Shown here: one piece after another, positions 23,861 to 32,211 of the stretch
Layout: each line of letters starts with the position of its first letter
Numbering within the stretch: the first letter of the stretch is position 1
Source of the DNA: Corallococcus llansteffanensis
GTDB taxonomy: Bacteria > Myxococcota > Myxococcia > Myxococcales > Myxococcaceae
NCBI RefSeq assembly: GCF_003612055.1
Contig: NZ_RAWB01000007.1
Location: 1-50,949, forward strand
Length of the DNA: 50,949 nt
Direction: 5' to 3'
Program-made: the position numbers and the translations under genes
The notes under the pieces: model-generated
What the model saw: only the letters and a program-made list of their open reading frames with translations
What the model was told of the DNA's origin: nothing
The model's database searches: none

Positions 23861-25033
23861 ATGCAGCAGACTCGCGGATTCGTCGTCATGGCCCTGAGCA
23901 CCTTGCTCATGGGAACAACCACGGCCCAGGCCAGCGCCGCGGTGCCGTTCGATGCGAATGCCAAGGTTGCGTACAGCCTCAGTGGCGCCACCGTCCAGTG
24001 CGGTGACACCCTCACCCACCACACGAAGCTCACGCGCGATCTCAACTGTCCGGGCACGGTCCCCTACGCGCTCCGCGTCGCCGCGGCAGGCGTCGTCCTC
24101 GACCTGGGAGGCTACACCGTGCGCCGCACCGGCCCGCAGGTGGACGGCTCGCAAGGCATCGTGGTCGAGGCCGACAGCATGGTCCGCAATGGGACCATCC
24201 AGGGCTTCAACTACGGGCTCGTGGGCCAGTTGAGCGCGCTTCATGTCCGGCTGCACAAGCTCGCGCTCCTCGACCACATCCGCGCCGTCTACGACCGGGG
24301 TGCTACGAACTTCCTCATCACGGAGTGCCGCCTGAGCGGAAACGTCGCCGGGTTGGGCAATGAGTTCGATGCGTCCAACGGTACGTTCGACGTGAGGTCG
24401 TCGGTCTTCACCCACAACGGGACCGCGATGTTCGCGGACTTCCATAACATCGACGTGCTCGACTCCACCTTCACGTCCAACGGGAACGTCGTCTATTGCT
24501 GGCAGGGCAACGTCCGCTTCAGGTCGAGCATGCTCGCGTGGAACGCCTCCGTGAGCACGATCCCGAACGACGGCGCCGGCCCCCGTATGTGCAGCCAGAT
24601 GCGGTTCGAGAACACGCTCATCGCGAACAACACCGCGTTCGCGCCCCCGACCGTCCCCGTCTGGGAGCCGCTCAGGCTCTCGATGATCAACTCGATGGCC
24701 GTCAACAATGGCTCAAGTCTCCAGGCCGCGGCCGAGACGGTCTACATCGATGGCAACACCTTCTATGACAACGCGGGCGGCCTGATCCTGTCCGACCGCC
24801 CGGGGGTCGTCACCGTCCCGCTCACGGGCATTGTCCGGGGCAACCAGTTCCTGAGCAATGACGGGGACGGTCTCCGGGTCCTGGCTCCCAGCACCCCCAC
24901 GGTGATTGGCAATGTCGCCCTGGGCAATACGGGCTTTGGCATCTACGCGCCGACCGCCTTCGACGGAGGCGGGAACGTCGCGCGAGACAATGGCGCGGGC
25001 GACTGCGTGGGCATCTTCTGCACCCCCTACTGA
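23861..25033 (+). CDS. Secreted right-handed parallel beta-helix protein
   Basis: 390 residues. Signal peptide with cleavage predicted after AQASA. The body has repeating short strands spaced about 22-25 residues apart, with Asn/Gly/Ser turns (GTIQGFNYG, NFLITECRLSGN, VRSSVFTHNGT, LDSTFTSNGN, INSMAVNN, VYIDGNTFYDN, VRGNQFLSNDGDG, VIGNVALGNTGFG), the pattern of PbH1/NosD-type parallel beta-helices. These are often polysaccharide lyases, but no lyase triad can be assigned, so it may be a structural or adhesive surface protein. The C-terminal AGDCVGIFC suggests a disulfide-capped end. GGGGAGG precedes the ATG. Its last 7 bases overlap the end of the convergent regulator gene. Confidence 0.87.
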   Translation: MQQTRGFVVMALSTLLMGTTTAQASAAVPFDANAKVAYSLSGATVQCGDTLTHHTKLTRDLNCPGTVPYALRVAAAGVVLDLGGYTVRRTGPQVDGSQGIVVEADSMVRNGTIQGFNYGLVGQLSALHVRLHKLALLDHIRAVYDRGATNFLITECRLSGNVAGLGNEFDASNGTFDVRSSVFTHNGTAMFADFHNIDVLDSTFTSNGNVVYCWQGNVRFRSSMLAWNASVSTIPNDGAGPRMCSQMRFENTLIANNTAFAPPTVPVWEPLRLSMINSMAVNNGSSLQAAAETVYIDGNTFYDNAGGLILSDRPGVVTVPLTGIVRGNQFLSNDGDGLRVLAPSTPTVIGNVALGNTGFGIYAPTAFDGGGNVARDNGAGDCVGIFCTPY

Positions 25034-26058
25034 CGACCCGGAGCTGCTGGCTCCGTCGCGAACCGCTTCCGGTAGTCCCTCGGTGAGACGGAGAGGTTGC
25101 GCTGGAAGGTCACGCGCATCCTCTCCTCCGTCCCGAAGCCGCACCTCCGGGCGACCTGGTCGACGTTGTGCTTCGAATCCTCCAGCAGCCGTCTGGCCGC
25201 CTCCAGCCTCAGGACTTCCACCGCCTTCGCTGGAGTGCGGCCGGTCTTCTGCTTGTAGACGCGCGCGAAGTTGCGCGGGCTCATGCGGGCCCTGTCCGCC
25301 AGCGTTTCGACGGTGAGGTCGTCACTGTCCAGGTGGTCCGAAATCCACAGGTGCAGCTCATCGAAGTCGGCGCTGTCCCGGGTCTGTGATTGCAGCAGCT
25401 CGCTGAACTGCGATTGCCCGCCAGGACGCTTCAAGAAGACGACCAGCTCCCGCGCCACCTTCAGGGAGAGATCGCGTCCATGGTCCGCCTCCACCAGGGC
25501 GAGGGCGAGGTCGATGCCCGCGGTGACTCCGGCGGAGGTCCACACCGGGCCTTCCCGGACGAAGAGCGCGTCGCGGTCGATCTGGATGGAAGGGAAGCGC
25601 TCGCGCAGCAGGTCGCACAGGGCCCAATGCGTGGCCGCGCGCTTGTCGTGAAGCAGCCCGGCCTGCGCCAGCAGGAAGGTGCCGCTGCAGACCGCGGCGG
25701 TGCGGCGGGTCGCTTTCGCCTTCCGCCGCAGCCATCCAATCAGCGGCTCCGAGCGGGCCAGCACCTGCTCGATGTTCGGCGAGCCGGGAACGACGACGGT
25801 GTCCACCGGGACGTTCGTGAACGCGGCGAGCGGCACCGTCTGGAGCGCGACGCCCTCCGCCGTCTGCACCAGCCCGCCGTCCAGGCTCACCGTGTGGCGG
25901 ACGTACCCCGGCGCTCCGCGCTCGGCCAGGGCCTTCGACGCGGCCCAGAACACCGTCTGGGGGCCCGTCAGGTCCAGGAGCCCCATGTCCGGAAAGGCGA
26001 CGAAGAGCACGGTGCGCGGTCCGCCGGGGGTTGGCAGAAAATCAGGGTTGGATGGCAT
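25027..26058 (-). CDS. GlxA-family AraC-type regulator (DJ-1/PfpI domain plus HTH)
   Basis: 343 residues. Residues about 15-200 form a DJ-1/PfpI-like sensor domain (PDMGLLDLTGP, TVVVPGSP, TAAVCSGTFLLAQAGLL with an elbow Cys). Residues about 235-335 form an AraC/XylS DNA-binding domain with two helix-turn-helices (LADRARMSPRNFARVYKQKTG and VARRCGFGTEERMRVTFQR). This is the GlxA/FtrA architecture, in which the DJ-1 domain senses a ligand rather than acting as an enzyme. Divergent, 52 bp apart, from an NAD(P)-binding protein it likely regulates. The ends of this gene and the beta-helix gene overlap by 7 bp. Confidence 0.94.
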   Translation of the reverse strand: MPSNPDFLPTPGGPRTVLFVAFPDMGLLDLTGPQTVFWAASKALAERGAPGYVRHTVSLDGGLVQTAEGVALQTVPLAAFTNVPVDTVVVPGSPNIEQVLARSEPLIGWLRRKAKATRRTAAVCSGTFLLAQAGLLHDKRAATHWALCDLLRERFPSIQIDRDALFVREGPVWTSAGVTAGIDLALALVEADHGRDLSLKVARELVVFLKRPGGQSQFSELLQSQTRDSADFDELHLWISDHLDSDDLTVETLADRARMSPRNFARVYKQKTGRTPAKAVEVLRLEAARRLLEDSKHNVDQVARRCGFGTEERMRVTFQRNLSVSPRDYRKRFATEPAAPGRQ

Positions 26059-26110
26059 GGCTGCCAGAACCTTTCATCGGTACCTTCCCGCCGTCAACGG
26101 AAAGGCAATC

Positions 26111-26860
26111 ATGAAAATCGTGGTCATTGGCGGCACCGGCCTCATCGGAACGAAGCTGGCGAACAGGCTTCGAGGGCAGGGGCATGAGGTGGTGGCGGCG
26201 GCCCCCAGCTCGGGCGTCAACACCCTCACGGGCGAGGGGCTCGCGGAGGCGCTCGCGGGCGCGCAGGTGGTCGTGGATGTGGCCAACTCGCCGTCGTTCG
26301 AAGACGGCGCCGTGCTGGCGTTCTTCGAGACCTCGGGGCGCAATCTCCTCGCGGCGGAAGAGAAGGCCGGCGTGAAGCACCACGTCGCGTTGTCCGTGGT
26401 GGGCACCGAGCGGCTTCTGGGCAGCGGCTACTTCCGCGGCAAGATGGCGCAGGAGAACCTCATCACGGCCGGCAGGATTCCGTACACCCTCGTGCGCTCG
26501 ACGCAGTTCTTCGAGTTCATGGGCGGCATCGCGCAGGCGGGAACAGAAGGGGACACGGTGCGCCTCTCCACGGCGCTCATGCAGCCCATCGCGTCGGACG
26601 ACGTGGCGGACGCGGTGGCCGGAGTGGCGCTGGGCGCACCCGTCCAGGGCATCGTCGAAGTGGCCGGGCCGGAGCGCATGCGCCTGGTCGACGCGGTCGA
26701 ACGCCACCTGCGCGCGAAGCAGGATGGGCGCAAGGTCATCGCCGACGCGCACGCACGCTACTTTGGCGTGGAGCTGGACGACACCGCGCTCACGCCGGCG
26801 GGCACACCGCGGGTCGGGACGACGCGGTTCGAGGAGTGGCTCCGCCGTTCCGTGTCATAG
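26111..26860 (+). CDS. NAD(P)-binding NmrA-like / atypical SDR protein
   Basis: 249 residues. It begins with the Rossmann motif VVIGGTGLIGTKLA, immediately at the N-terminus, followed by VVDVANSP and HHVALSVVGTERL, typical of NmrA-like or SDR_a5 proteins that bind NAD(P)H but often lack the Tyr-Lys catalytic pair; no YxxxK is obvious here. Probable roles are redox sensing or reduction of a small carbonyl compound. GGAAAGG lies just upstream of ATG 26111. It is divergent from the GlxA-type regulator with only 52 bp between starts, so regulation by it is likely. Confidence 0.9.
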   Translation: MKIVVIGGTGLIGTKLANRLRGQGHEVVAAAPSSGVNTLTGEGLAEALAGAQVVVDVANSPSFEDGAVLAFFETSGRNLLAAEEKAGVKHHVALSVVGTERLLGSGYFRGKMAQENLITAGRIPYTLVRSTQFFEFMGGIAQAGTEGDTVRLSTALMQPIASDDVADAVAGVALGAPVQGIVEVAGPERMRLVDAVERHLRAKQDGRKVIADAHARYFGVELDDTALTPAGTPRVGTTRFEEWLRRSVS

Positions 26861-26950
26861 CCGCGCCTCGGCGCGCGCCCCGCCTTCGGGCTTGGGATTC
26901 CCTGGGAGGCTGGGCCAGACTGGCGGCCGCATCCACATCTGGAGGAGCGC

Positions 26951-27361
26951 ATGGGACTCGCAGAGCGCAGGGCCGCGAAGAAGTTCGAGGACACGGTGTA
27001 CCCGAAGCTGAAGCAGCAACTGGACGCGGCGGCGCACCATGAGGTGCAGGTGGAGGTCAACTGGCAGAGCCTCGCCATCGATGGAAGCGCTGACCTGTAC
27101 GAGGAGGCCTTCACCAAGGTGTACTTCACCCCGCTCATCGAGGCCTTCGAGGCCATCTGCATCGACGACATGGGGCGCGAGGCGCTCCAGTCGAAGCTCA
27201 AGCGCGTGGTCATCCGCAACACGGCGGACGTGTCGTCCGGAAGCTCCATGGTGACGTTCGAGGACGGCGTGCTGACGCTGGACCACAGGCCCACCACCAA
27301 CATCGACGACATCCGGGAGCGCAAGAACAGCATCCAGCAGACGCTGGAGGCGGCGCTGTAG
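26951..27361 (+). CDS. Conserved hypothetical protein
   Basis: 136 residues, soluble, acidic. No signal peptide, membrane segment or family that I recognise. The N-terminal third is a charged helix (ERRAAKKFEDTVYPKLKQQL), followed by strands (EVQVEVNWQSLAID, KRVVIRNTAD, SMVTFEDGVLTLDH) and a C-terminal helix, so it is a compact alpha/beta fold. A good GGAGGAG precedes the ATG and coding periodicity is clear, so the gene is real. Stands alone; convergent with the tetR gene over 52 bp. Confidence 0.85.
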   Translation: MGLAERRAAKKFEDTVYPKLKQQLDAAAHHEVQVEVNWQSLAIDGSADLYEEAFTKVYFTPLIEAFEAICIDDMGREALQSKLKRVVIRNTADVSSGSSMVTFEDGVLTLDHRPTTNIDDIRERKNSIQQTLEAAL

Positions 27362-27413
27362 TCAGCCCAGGGGGCCACGGAGCCGGGCCAGGCTCATACG
27401 GCCGGAGCGGGGC

Positions 27414-28058
27414 TCAGGGCCTGCCCTGGACCCCCAGCAGTCGCAGCGCCAGCTCCACGTGCAGCTCCGCCAGCGTGTCGACGTCGAGCGCGGGGGAGGG
27501 CTCGTACCAGTACGGCAGCCGCACTCCCATGGTGGAGATCGCCGCGGCGGTCACCACCGCGTGCGGCACCGAGAACACCCCCTGGGCCCGGCCCCGCTCG
27601 ATGACCGCGAGCAGCAGGGCGGAGGACTGCTCTCGCAGGGCCAGCGCCGGCGCCGCCAGCTCAGGGGGCAGCGCGTGGATCTCCTCGTTCACCACCACCG
27701 CGAGCTGGGGATGGTTCGCGTGCAGGAGCGTGTGCGCGCGGACGAGCGCCCGGAGCTGTTCGGTGGGCTCGGAGCCCGCGCCGAGCAACGCCGTGCGCAG
27801 CCCCTCGTGGTGCGCCTCGTGGCCCATGCGCACCAGCTCCGCGAGCACGTGCTCCTTGGAGGCAAAGTGCGCGTAGAGCGCGCTGGGCCGCAGCTCCAGC
27901 GCTGTCGCCAGGTCCCGGATGGAGGCGCCGTGGAAGCCCCGGCTCGCGAAGAGCTGGAGCGCCGCTTCCAGGATGCGCCGACGGGTACCGTCAGGGACCG
28001 CCGAGGACGGAAGCACCGCCTTGCGCGCGCGAAGCCGGGACGGAGGGAGGGAGGACAT
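27414..28058 (-). CDS. TetR/AcrR-family transcriptional repressor
   Basis: 214 residues. The HTH is at about residues 25-75: ILEAALQLFASRGFHGASIR, then LATALELRPSALYAHFASKE. The C-terminal ligand-binding domain is helical, Ala/Leu-rich. It is divergent from an alpha/beta-hydrolase gene; two palindromic sites (28073-28086 and 28134-28147) lie between the two starts, so the protein very likely represses both genes. The N-terminal extension of about 22 residues is basic. The inducer is unknown; a hydrophobic ester or acyl compound fits the neighbour. Confidence 0.94.
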   Translation of the reverse strand: MSSLPPSRLRARKAVLPSSAVPDGTRRRILEAALQLFASRGFHGASIRDLATALELRPSALYAHFASKEHVLAELVRMGHEAHHEGLRTALLGAGSEPTEQLRALVRAHTLLHANHPQLAVVVNEEIHALPPELAAPALALREQSSALLLAVIERGRAQGVFSVPHAVVTAAAISTMGVRLPYWYEPSPALDVDTLAELHVELALRLLGVQGRP

Positions 28059-28072
28059 GGGTGGCCTTGCGA

Positions 28073-28086
28073 AACGAACGTTCGTT
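28073..28086. promoter_or_regulatory. TetR operator candidate 1
   Basis: Perfect 14-bp palindrome AACGAACGTTCGTT, 15 bp upstream of the tetR start codon. The GAACG/CGTTC half-sites are typical of TetR-family operators. Confidence 0.72.
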
Positions 28087-28133
28087 CAGATAGCCTGCAT
28101 CGACGTCAGTGGCAGCGCAGTCTAACGCGCCTC

Positions 28134-28147
28134 TGAACGGTCGTTCA
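28134..28147. promoter_or_regulatory. TetR operator candidate 2
   Basis: 14-bp inverted repeat TGAACGGTCGTTCA (symmetric except for the two central bases), 32 bp upstream of the hydrolase start. It shares GAACG/CGTTC half-sites with candidate 1; centres are 61 bp apart. Confidence 0.68.
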
Positions 28148-28179
28148 TCCCGAAGTGGCCGGGCCCCGAGGCTCCGACG

Positions 28180-29013
28180 ATGCCTACGTTTCGCACCCCG
28201 GAAGGCGTCACCCTCCACTTCGAGGAAGCGGGCAAGGGTGTGCCCGTGCTGCTGCTCCACGGGCTGGGGTCGTCGGGGAGCGACTGGGAGGGCGTGCTGC
28301 CGCGGCTGTCCGCGCACCACCGCGTGCTCGTCCCCGACGCCCGGGGCCACGGCCGCAGTGACAAGCCGGCCGGCGCGTATGGCGTGGCGCTCTTCGCTTG
28401 CGACATCGCCGCGCTGTGTGACGGGCTGGGCCTGACGGGGGTGCACGTCGTCGGGTTGTCCATGGGCGGAATGATGGGCTTCCAGCTCGCGGTGGACCGG
28501 CCGGACCTGGTGCGCAGCCTGGTCGTCATCAACAGCGGGCCGGACATGGTGCCGCGCACGCTGCGTCAGAAGCTCACGTTCGCGACGCGACTGCTGGCGT
28601 TGAAGGTGCTGGGGCCCCGGGGGCTGGCGAAGCTGCTGGCACCGAAGTTGTTCCCCCGGCCGGAGCAGGAGGCGCTGCGGAAGAGGGCGCGCGAGTCGCT
28701 GGGCGCCAACGATCCGGACGTGTACCTGCGCGCGACGCGGGGGCTGCTCGGGTGGAGCGTCCTCACGCGGCTGAAGGACGTGGCCTGCCCCGTGCTGGCG
28801 CTGCACTCCGAGCGGGACTACACGCCCCAGGCCCAGAAGCAGGCCTACGTGGACCAGCTCGCGAAGGCCCGGCTCCAGGTGCTGACGGACTCCGGACATG
28901 CCGCGCCCGTGGACCAACCCGGACAGGTCGTGGAGGCGGTGGAGGGGTTCCTCCGGGAAGTCGAAGCCGACGCATCCGCAACTTCCCGAGGGCGCATGTC
29001 GCGTCCTCGTTGA
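28180..29013 (+). CDS. Alpha/beta-fold hydrolase
   Basis: 277 residues. Oxyanion-hole motif LLLHGLGSSG, PDARGHGRSDKP, nucleophile elbow GLSMGG with Ser94, an acid in HSERDYTP and the catalytic His in DSGHAAP. This is the esterase/haloperoxidase-like branch, cytoplasmic, acting on esters, lactones or C-C bonds; the substrate cannot be read from sequence. Divergent from tetR with two shared operators. The last 18 residues, after the family domain, are basic and poorly structured. A secreted esterase gene follows after 16 bp. Confidence 0.93.
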   Translation: MPTFRTPEGVTLHFEEAGKGVPVLLLHGLGSSGSDWEGVLPRLSAHHRVLVPDARGHGRSDKPAGAYGVALFACDIAALCDGLGLTGVHVVGLSMGGMMGFQLAVDRPDLVRSLVVINSGPDMVPRTLRQKLTFATRLLALKVLGPRGLAKLLAPKLFPRPEQEALRKRARESLGANDPDVYLRATRGLLGWSVLTRLKDVACPVLALHSERDYTPQAQKQAYVDQLAKARLQVLTDSGHAAPVDQPGQVVEAVEGFLREVEADASATSRGRMSRPR

Positions 29014-29029
29014 AGCAGGAGGCAGTCAG

Positions 29030-30031
29030 ATGTCGGTGACTCGGATGGTCAGCGCCCTTTCACGGGCGGCCGTGGGGTTGTGCGTGGTGTTCGCGGTGCT
29101 GGCGGCGGCCCCGGCCCAGGCAGGCTCGTGGGTTCATGGCAGCTACAGCAGCGTCTGGGGCACGCGGAGCTTCCAGCTCTGGGTTCCCACCGGCTACCAG
29201 CCGGGTGAGAAGCTTCCGCTCGTCGTTGGATTGCATGGCTGTCTCCAGAACCCGGACCAGTTCGCCGGCCTCTCCCGCCTGAACGAGAAGGCGGACGCGG
29301 AGCGCTTCCTGGTGCTCTATCCCAACCAGGCGCTCTTCTCCAACGCCACCCAGTGCTGGAACTTCATGTTCTCCGTCAACCAGGAGCGTGGGGTGGGTGA
29401 GCCGTCATTGATTGTCGGCATGGTGCAGTGGGTGAAGAGCCATTACGCGGTGGATGAGCGCCGCGTCTACGTGGGAGGCGTCTCCGCGGGCGCGGTCATG
29501 ACGAGCATCCTGATGGCCTGCTATTCGGACGTGTTCACCGCCGGGATGGTGGGCGCAGGAGCGATGTACAAGGCGGCCACCACGGCGTCGGGCAGCCTGT
29601 ACGCCATGACGTTTGGCAGCATCTATTCGCCGGATGACCGGGGATATGACGCCTGGGCCTGCTCGGGACGGCCGCGCAGGACGGTACCGGTGCTCGTCGT
29701 TCACGGCACGAACGACAACGTCGTCAACCCCATCAATGGCACGCAGACCGTGCGACAGTTCCTCCAGACGAACGACTACGGGGACGACGGCGCGGACAAC
29801 AACAGCGTGTCGAACCAGCCCACCCGCGTGGTGAACGCCACCTCGCCGGGAGGCCGCGACTACACCGTGAGGGACTACGTCACCGGCGGCGTGCTGCTGC
29901 TCCAGCAGTATGAAGTCAAGGGGATGGGGCACGCATGGCCGGGCGGAGACCCGGCCTTCCCGTTCGCCGACCCCGCGGGGCCCGACGGCACCACCCTCAT
30001 GTGGGACTTCTTCAAACAACACTCGCGCTGA
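29030..30031 (+). CDS. Secreted esterase, PHB depolymerase / LpqC family
   Basis: 333 residues. Signal peptide ending APAQA/G. The body has VVGLHGCLQNPDQFAG (oxyanion region typical of PHB depolymerases and feruloyl esterases), nucleophile elbow GVSAGAVM, an acid in VVHGTNDNVVNP and the catalytic His in GMGHAWPGG. Such enzymes hydrolyse polyhydroxyalkanoates, acetylated or feruloylated polysaccharides outside the cell. AGGAGG precedes ATG 29030 at good spacing; a longer frame upstream overlaps the hydrolase gene and is not credible. It lies 16 bp after the hydrolase gene, so it may share the TetR-controlled promoter. Confidence 0.94.
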   Translation: MSVTRMVSALSRAAVGLCVVFAVLAAAPAQAGSWVHGSYSSVWGTRSFQLWVPTGYQPGEKLPLVVGLHGCLQNPDQFAGLSRLNEKADAERFLVLYPNQALFSNATQCWNFMFSVNQERGVGEPSLIVGMVQWVKSHYAVDERRVYVGGVSAGAVMTSILMACYSDVFTAGMVGAGAMYKAATTASGSLYAMTFGSIYSPDDRGYDAWACSGRPRRTVPVLVVHGTNDNVVNPINGTQTVRQFLQTNDYGDDGADNNSVSNQPTRVVNATSPGGRDYTVRDYVTGGVLLLQQYEVKGMGHAWPGGDPAFPFADPAGPDGTTLMWDFFKQHSR

Positions 30032-30074
30032 GCCGCAGGCCGGGCTCTCTCCCAGCCCATCAAGTCGACCCATC

Positions 30075-30095
30075 CCCAGGCGCTCGTCGCCTGGG
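30075..30095. terminator. Hairpin between convergent esterase and Cys-rich lipoprotein genes
   Basis: 8-bp perfect stem CCCAGGCG / CGCCTGGG with a 5-nt loop, midway in the 78-bp gap between convergent stops. No U-tract on either strand. Inferred bidirectional terminator. Confidence 0.6.
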
Positions 30096-30109
30096 ATGAC
30101 GCGCGAGCG

Positions 30110-30355
30110 TCAGGGGGGACACTGGGAGATGCAGAACGCCTTGTAGCTGTCGCAGGTGGGCTTCGGGGTGCCGCCAGTGCCATAGACGCACTGCATCCAC
30201 TTGATGTCACAGTCGTTGACGCACTCCCAGCGCGTCACCCCCTGGTGGACCTGCCCCTGCTCCTCCGGGCTGGCCGTCTCCTCCACTCCTTCCGCGCCGC
30301 CACAGCCCGCCAGCAGTCCGACCGCCATCAGCCCGGCAATGATTGCCACTCGCAT
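30110..30355 (-). CDS. Small Cys-rich lipoprotein
   Basis: 81 residues. Signal with clear lipobox VGLLAGC; the mature part is about 62 residues. After an acidic linker (EGVEETASPEEQ) come six cysteines in a mirrored arrangement: C-x3-C-x6-C, a Gly/Thr/Pro loop, then C-x6-C-x3-C. This suggests a small two-helix or hairpin domain closed by three disulfides. Not a family I recognise. ATG 30355 has AGGA nine bases upstream and starts exactly at the signal peptide; a longer frame exists to 30421. Its 208-bp upstream region is shared with the divergent lipoprotein at 30564. Confidence 0.82.
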   Translation of the reverse strand: MRVAIIAGLMAVGLLAGCGGAEGVEETASPEEQGQVHQGVTRWECVNDCDIKWMQCVYGTGGTPKPTCDSYKAFCISQCPP

Positions 30356-30512
30356 GTGCTTGTCCTGGTTCGAAGGTTTGTGCTGCCTCGCCAGGATAGT
30401 CCGCTTTCCAACGGATGGCACCTGCCCATGGAATTACCGTGAGAGAACTTGAATTCCTGTCAAGGTGAAATAGTCAGGGAATCTGTCCATTGACGTATAT
30501 CCGGGGTCGTCA

Positions 30513-30532
30513 GGTCCGGCCTCGGCCGGACC
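30513..30532. repeat. GC-rich inverted repeat upstream of 30564 gene
   Basis: 9-bp perfect arms (GGTCCGGCC / GGCCGGACC) around 2 bp, ending 31 bp before the start codon, in an otherwise AT-richer intergenic region. A TTGACG -35-like hexamer lies at 30490-30495. It could be an operator or a leader hairpin. Confidence 0.5.
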
Positions 30533-30563
30533 GTCAAACCCTCTCTTCACCCCCGGGCCCTCC

Positions 30564-32198
30564 ATGTCCTTGCGTCGCTTGTCCTTGTTGCTCGTTCCCG
30601 TCTGCGCGGCCTGGCTGGGCTGCGCGGGAGGAGACCCCTCCGCCGATGAAGTGAACCCGCAGGAGGTCGTGCAGGCGGACCCTCGCGAAGGGGAGGCGGT
30701 CTTCACCGACGACCCACTGCTGCCGGGCTGCGGTGACGCCGACGGGGGCACGGATGCGGGGACGCCGGACACCTCCGTGCTGGTGACGGCGGACAGCCGC
30801 TTCCACGCGAGCAACGGGACGGTGACGGTGGTGCCCCAGAGCCTGGCCGGCCAGGACCTGGAGCTGCTCATCCCCAACGGCATCGGCTTCGACAGGCGCA
30901 CGGGCACCCCGGTGACGGGTGGCATGCGCTTCGACAACGTGCCCCAGGTGGAGTACTTCCTGCGCTCGAATCGGAGCTACTACCTGACCCACGAGCGCCG
31001 CTTCGACCTGGGCGTCAACCGCGTGGGCCGCGCGGACGCCGTCTATCCCCCCATGGTGGAGATGCCCGCGCAGGTGAACCTCTCCCAGTTCGCGCCGTGG
31101 CAGACCTACGAGTCCGTCACCAGCCCGGGCAGCTCCTTCGAGGTCACCAGCGGCGACGTGGACTTGTTCGCCTACCTGTCCTTCTATTCGAGCGAGCCGC
31201 CCGTGGGCAGCACGTCCTACAGCACCTCGGATGGCTACGTGCAGAGCGGCACCGGCTACCCGATGCCCGCGCTGAGCGCGGCCAAGGGGGACCGGCTCTA
31301 CATCAACCAGCTCAGCGTGACGACGGCCGGGACGACGCCGAGCAGCGGTGCGCCGCTGACGTACGCCGCCGTGTCGAAGAGCCTGCGCATGCCGGCGTTC
31401 GACTACACGCCGGACAGCGCGTCGTTCCTGTCGCTGAGCGGTTTGATGCAGCAGGCGCCGCAGACCTCGTTCTCCCTGGAGTGGCGCCTGGCGGAGTTCA
31501 CGCGCTGGCGCACGGACGCGAACCCGAACGCGTCGCTCAACTACCCCTCGTTCTCGGTGGTGCCCTCGGCGAACGGGCTCCAGGACGGCTGGGTGGGCTA
31601 CCAGGGGGAGCTGCTCGACATGTACCTGCCCAGGGGCGAGGACGGGGTCCTCACGCGCCGGCTCACCTTCGGCAATCCCTACCCCTCCACCTGGGGTGTG
31701 GTGAGCAGCGCGTCCTATTCGTTCCGGGCCTCCTCCCCGGTGGTCGTGAACGGCCGCAGCTTCTTCCCGAGCGGCACCTTCAACGTGACCGACCGGCTGG
31801 ACCGCCTCATCGCCGGGCCCATCCAGCCCGGCATCTCGCCGCCGCGGGAGCTGCGCATCGATGGCGTGGACGCCTACGTGTCGCGCCAGGTGGGCACCAA
31901 CCAGCCGGTGATGAGCTGGCGGCCGCCCACCCTGGGGACGCCCCGGGCCTACATCGTGACGCTCGTGCTGCTGCCCACCACCTCCTTCACCACCGTGCAG
32001 ACGCGCTTCACCGTGCCGGGTGACCGCACCGAGCTGCGCCTGCCGCCGGGCCTCCTGGTCCCCGGCTCCACGTACTACCTGCGCGTGGCAGCGGACGGCT
32101 CTCCGAACTACGAGCCCTGGCGCGCGCCCTTCGTCAGCGGGGAGCTGCTGCCCTTCACCCGCGCGGAGACGTTCAGCGCCGCGTTCACCACGCCGTAG
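30564..32198 (+). CDS. Large surface lipoprotein, function unknown
   Basis: 544 residues. Signal with lipoprotein cysteine (AAWLGC). The N-terminal linker is acidic and Gly/Asp/Thr-rich (GDADGGTDAGTPD), typical of myxobacterial exported proteins. The rest is beta-rich with many Ser, Thr, Tyr and Pro residues; the last 100 residues (RAYIVTLVLLPTTSFTTVQT through LPPGLLVPGSTYYLRVAADG) look like one fibronectin type III-like beta-sandwich, and LELLIPNGIGFDRRTG near residue 95 begins another sheet-rich region. No catalytic motif was found. It stands alone, followed by a strong hairpin. Confidence 0.78.
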   Translation: MSLRRLSLLLVPVCAAWLGCAGGDPSADEVNPQEVVQADPREGEAVFTDDPLLPGCGDADGGTDAGTPDTSVLVTADSRFHASNGTVTVVPQSLAGQDLELLIPNGIGFDRRTGTPVTGGMRFDNVPQVEYFLRSNRSYYLTHERRFDLGVNRVGRADAVYPPMVEMPAQVNLSQFAPWQTYESVTSPGSSFEVTSGDVDLFAYLSFYSSEPPVGSTSYSTSDGYVQSGTGYPMPALSAAKGDRLYINQLSVTTAGTTPSSGAPLTYAAVSKSLRMPAFDYTPDSASFLSLSGLMQQAPQTSFSLEWRLAEFTRWRTDANPNASLNYPSFSVVPSANGLQDGWVGYQGELLDMYLPRGEDGVLTRRLTFGNPYPSTWGVVSSASYSFRASSPVVVNGRSFFPSGTFNVTDRLDRLIAGPIQPGISPPRELRIDGVDAYVSRQVGTNQPVMSWRPPTLGTPRAYIVTLVLLPTTSFTTVQTRFTVPGDRTELRLPPGLLVPGSTYYLRVAADGSPNYEPWRAPFVSGELLPFTRAETFSAAFTTP

Positions 32199-32211
32199 CC
32201 CCCGGCTTGAA

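Noticed and set aside
30416-30431. TGGCAC as a sigma-54 (-24/-12) promoter
   Set aside because: The -12 element TTGC is absent at the required spacing.
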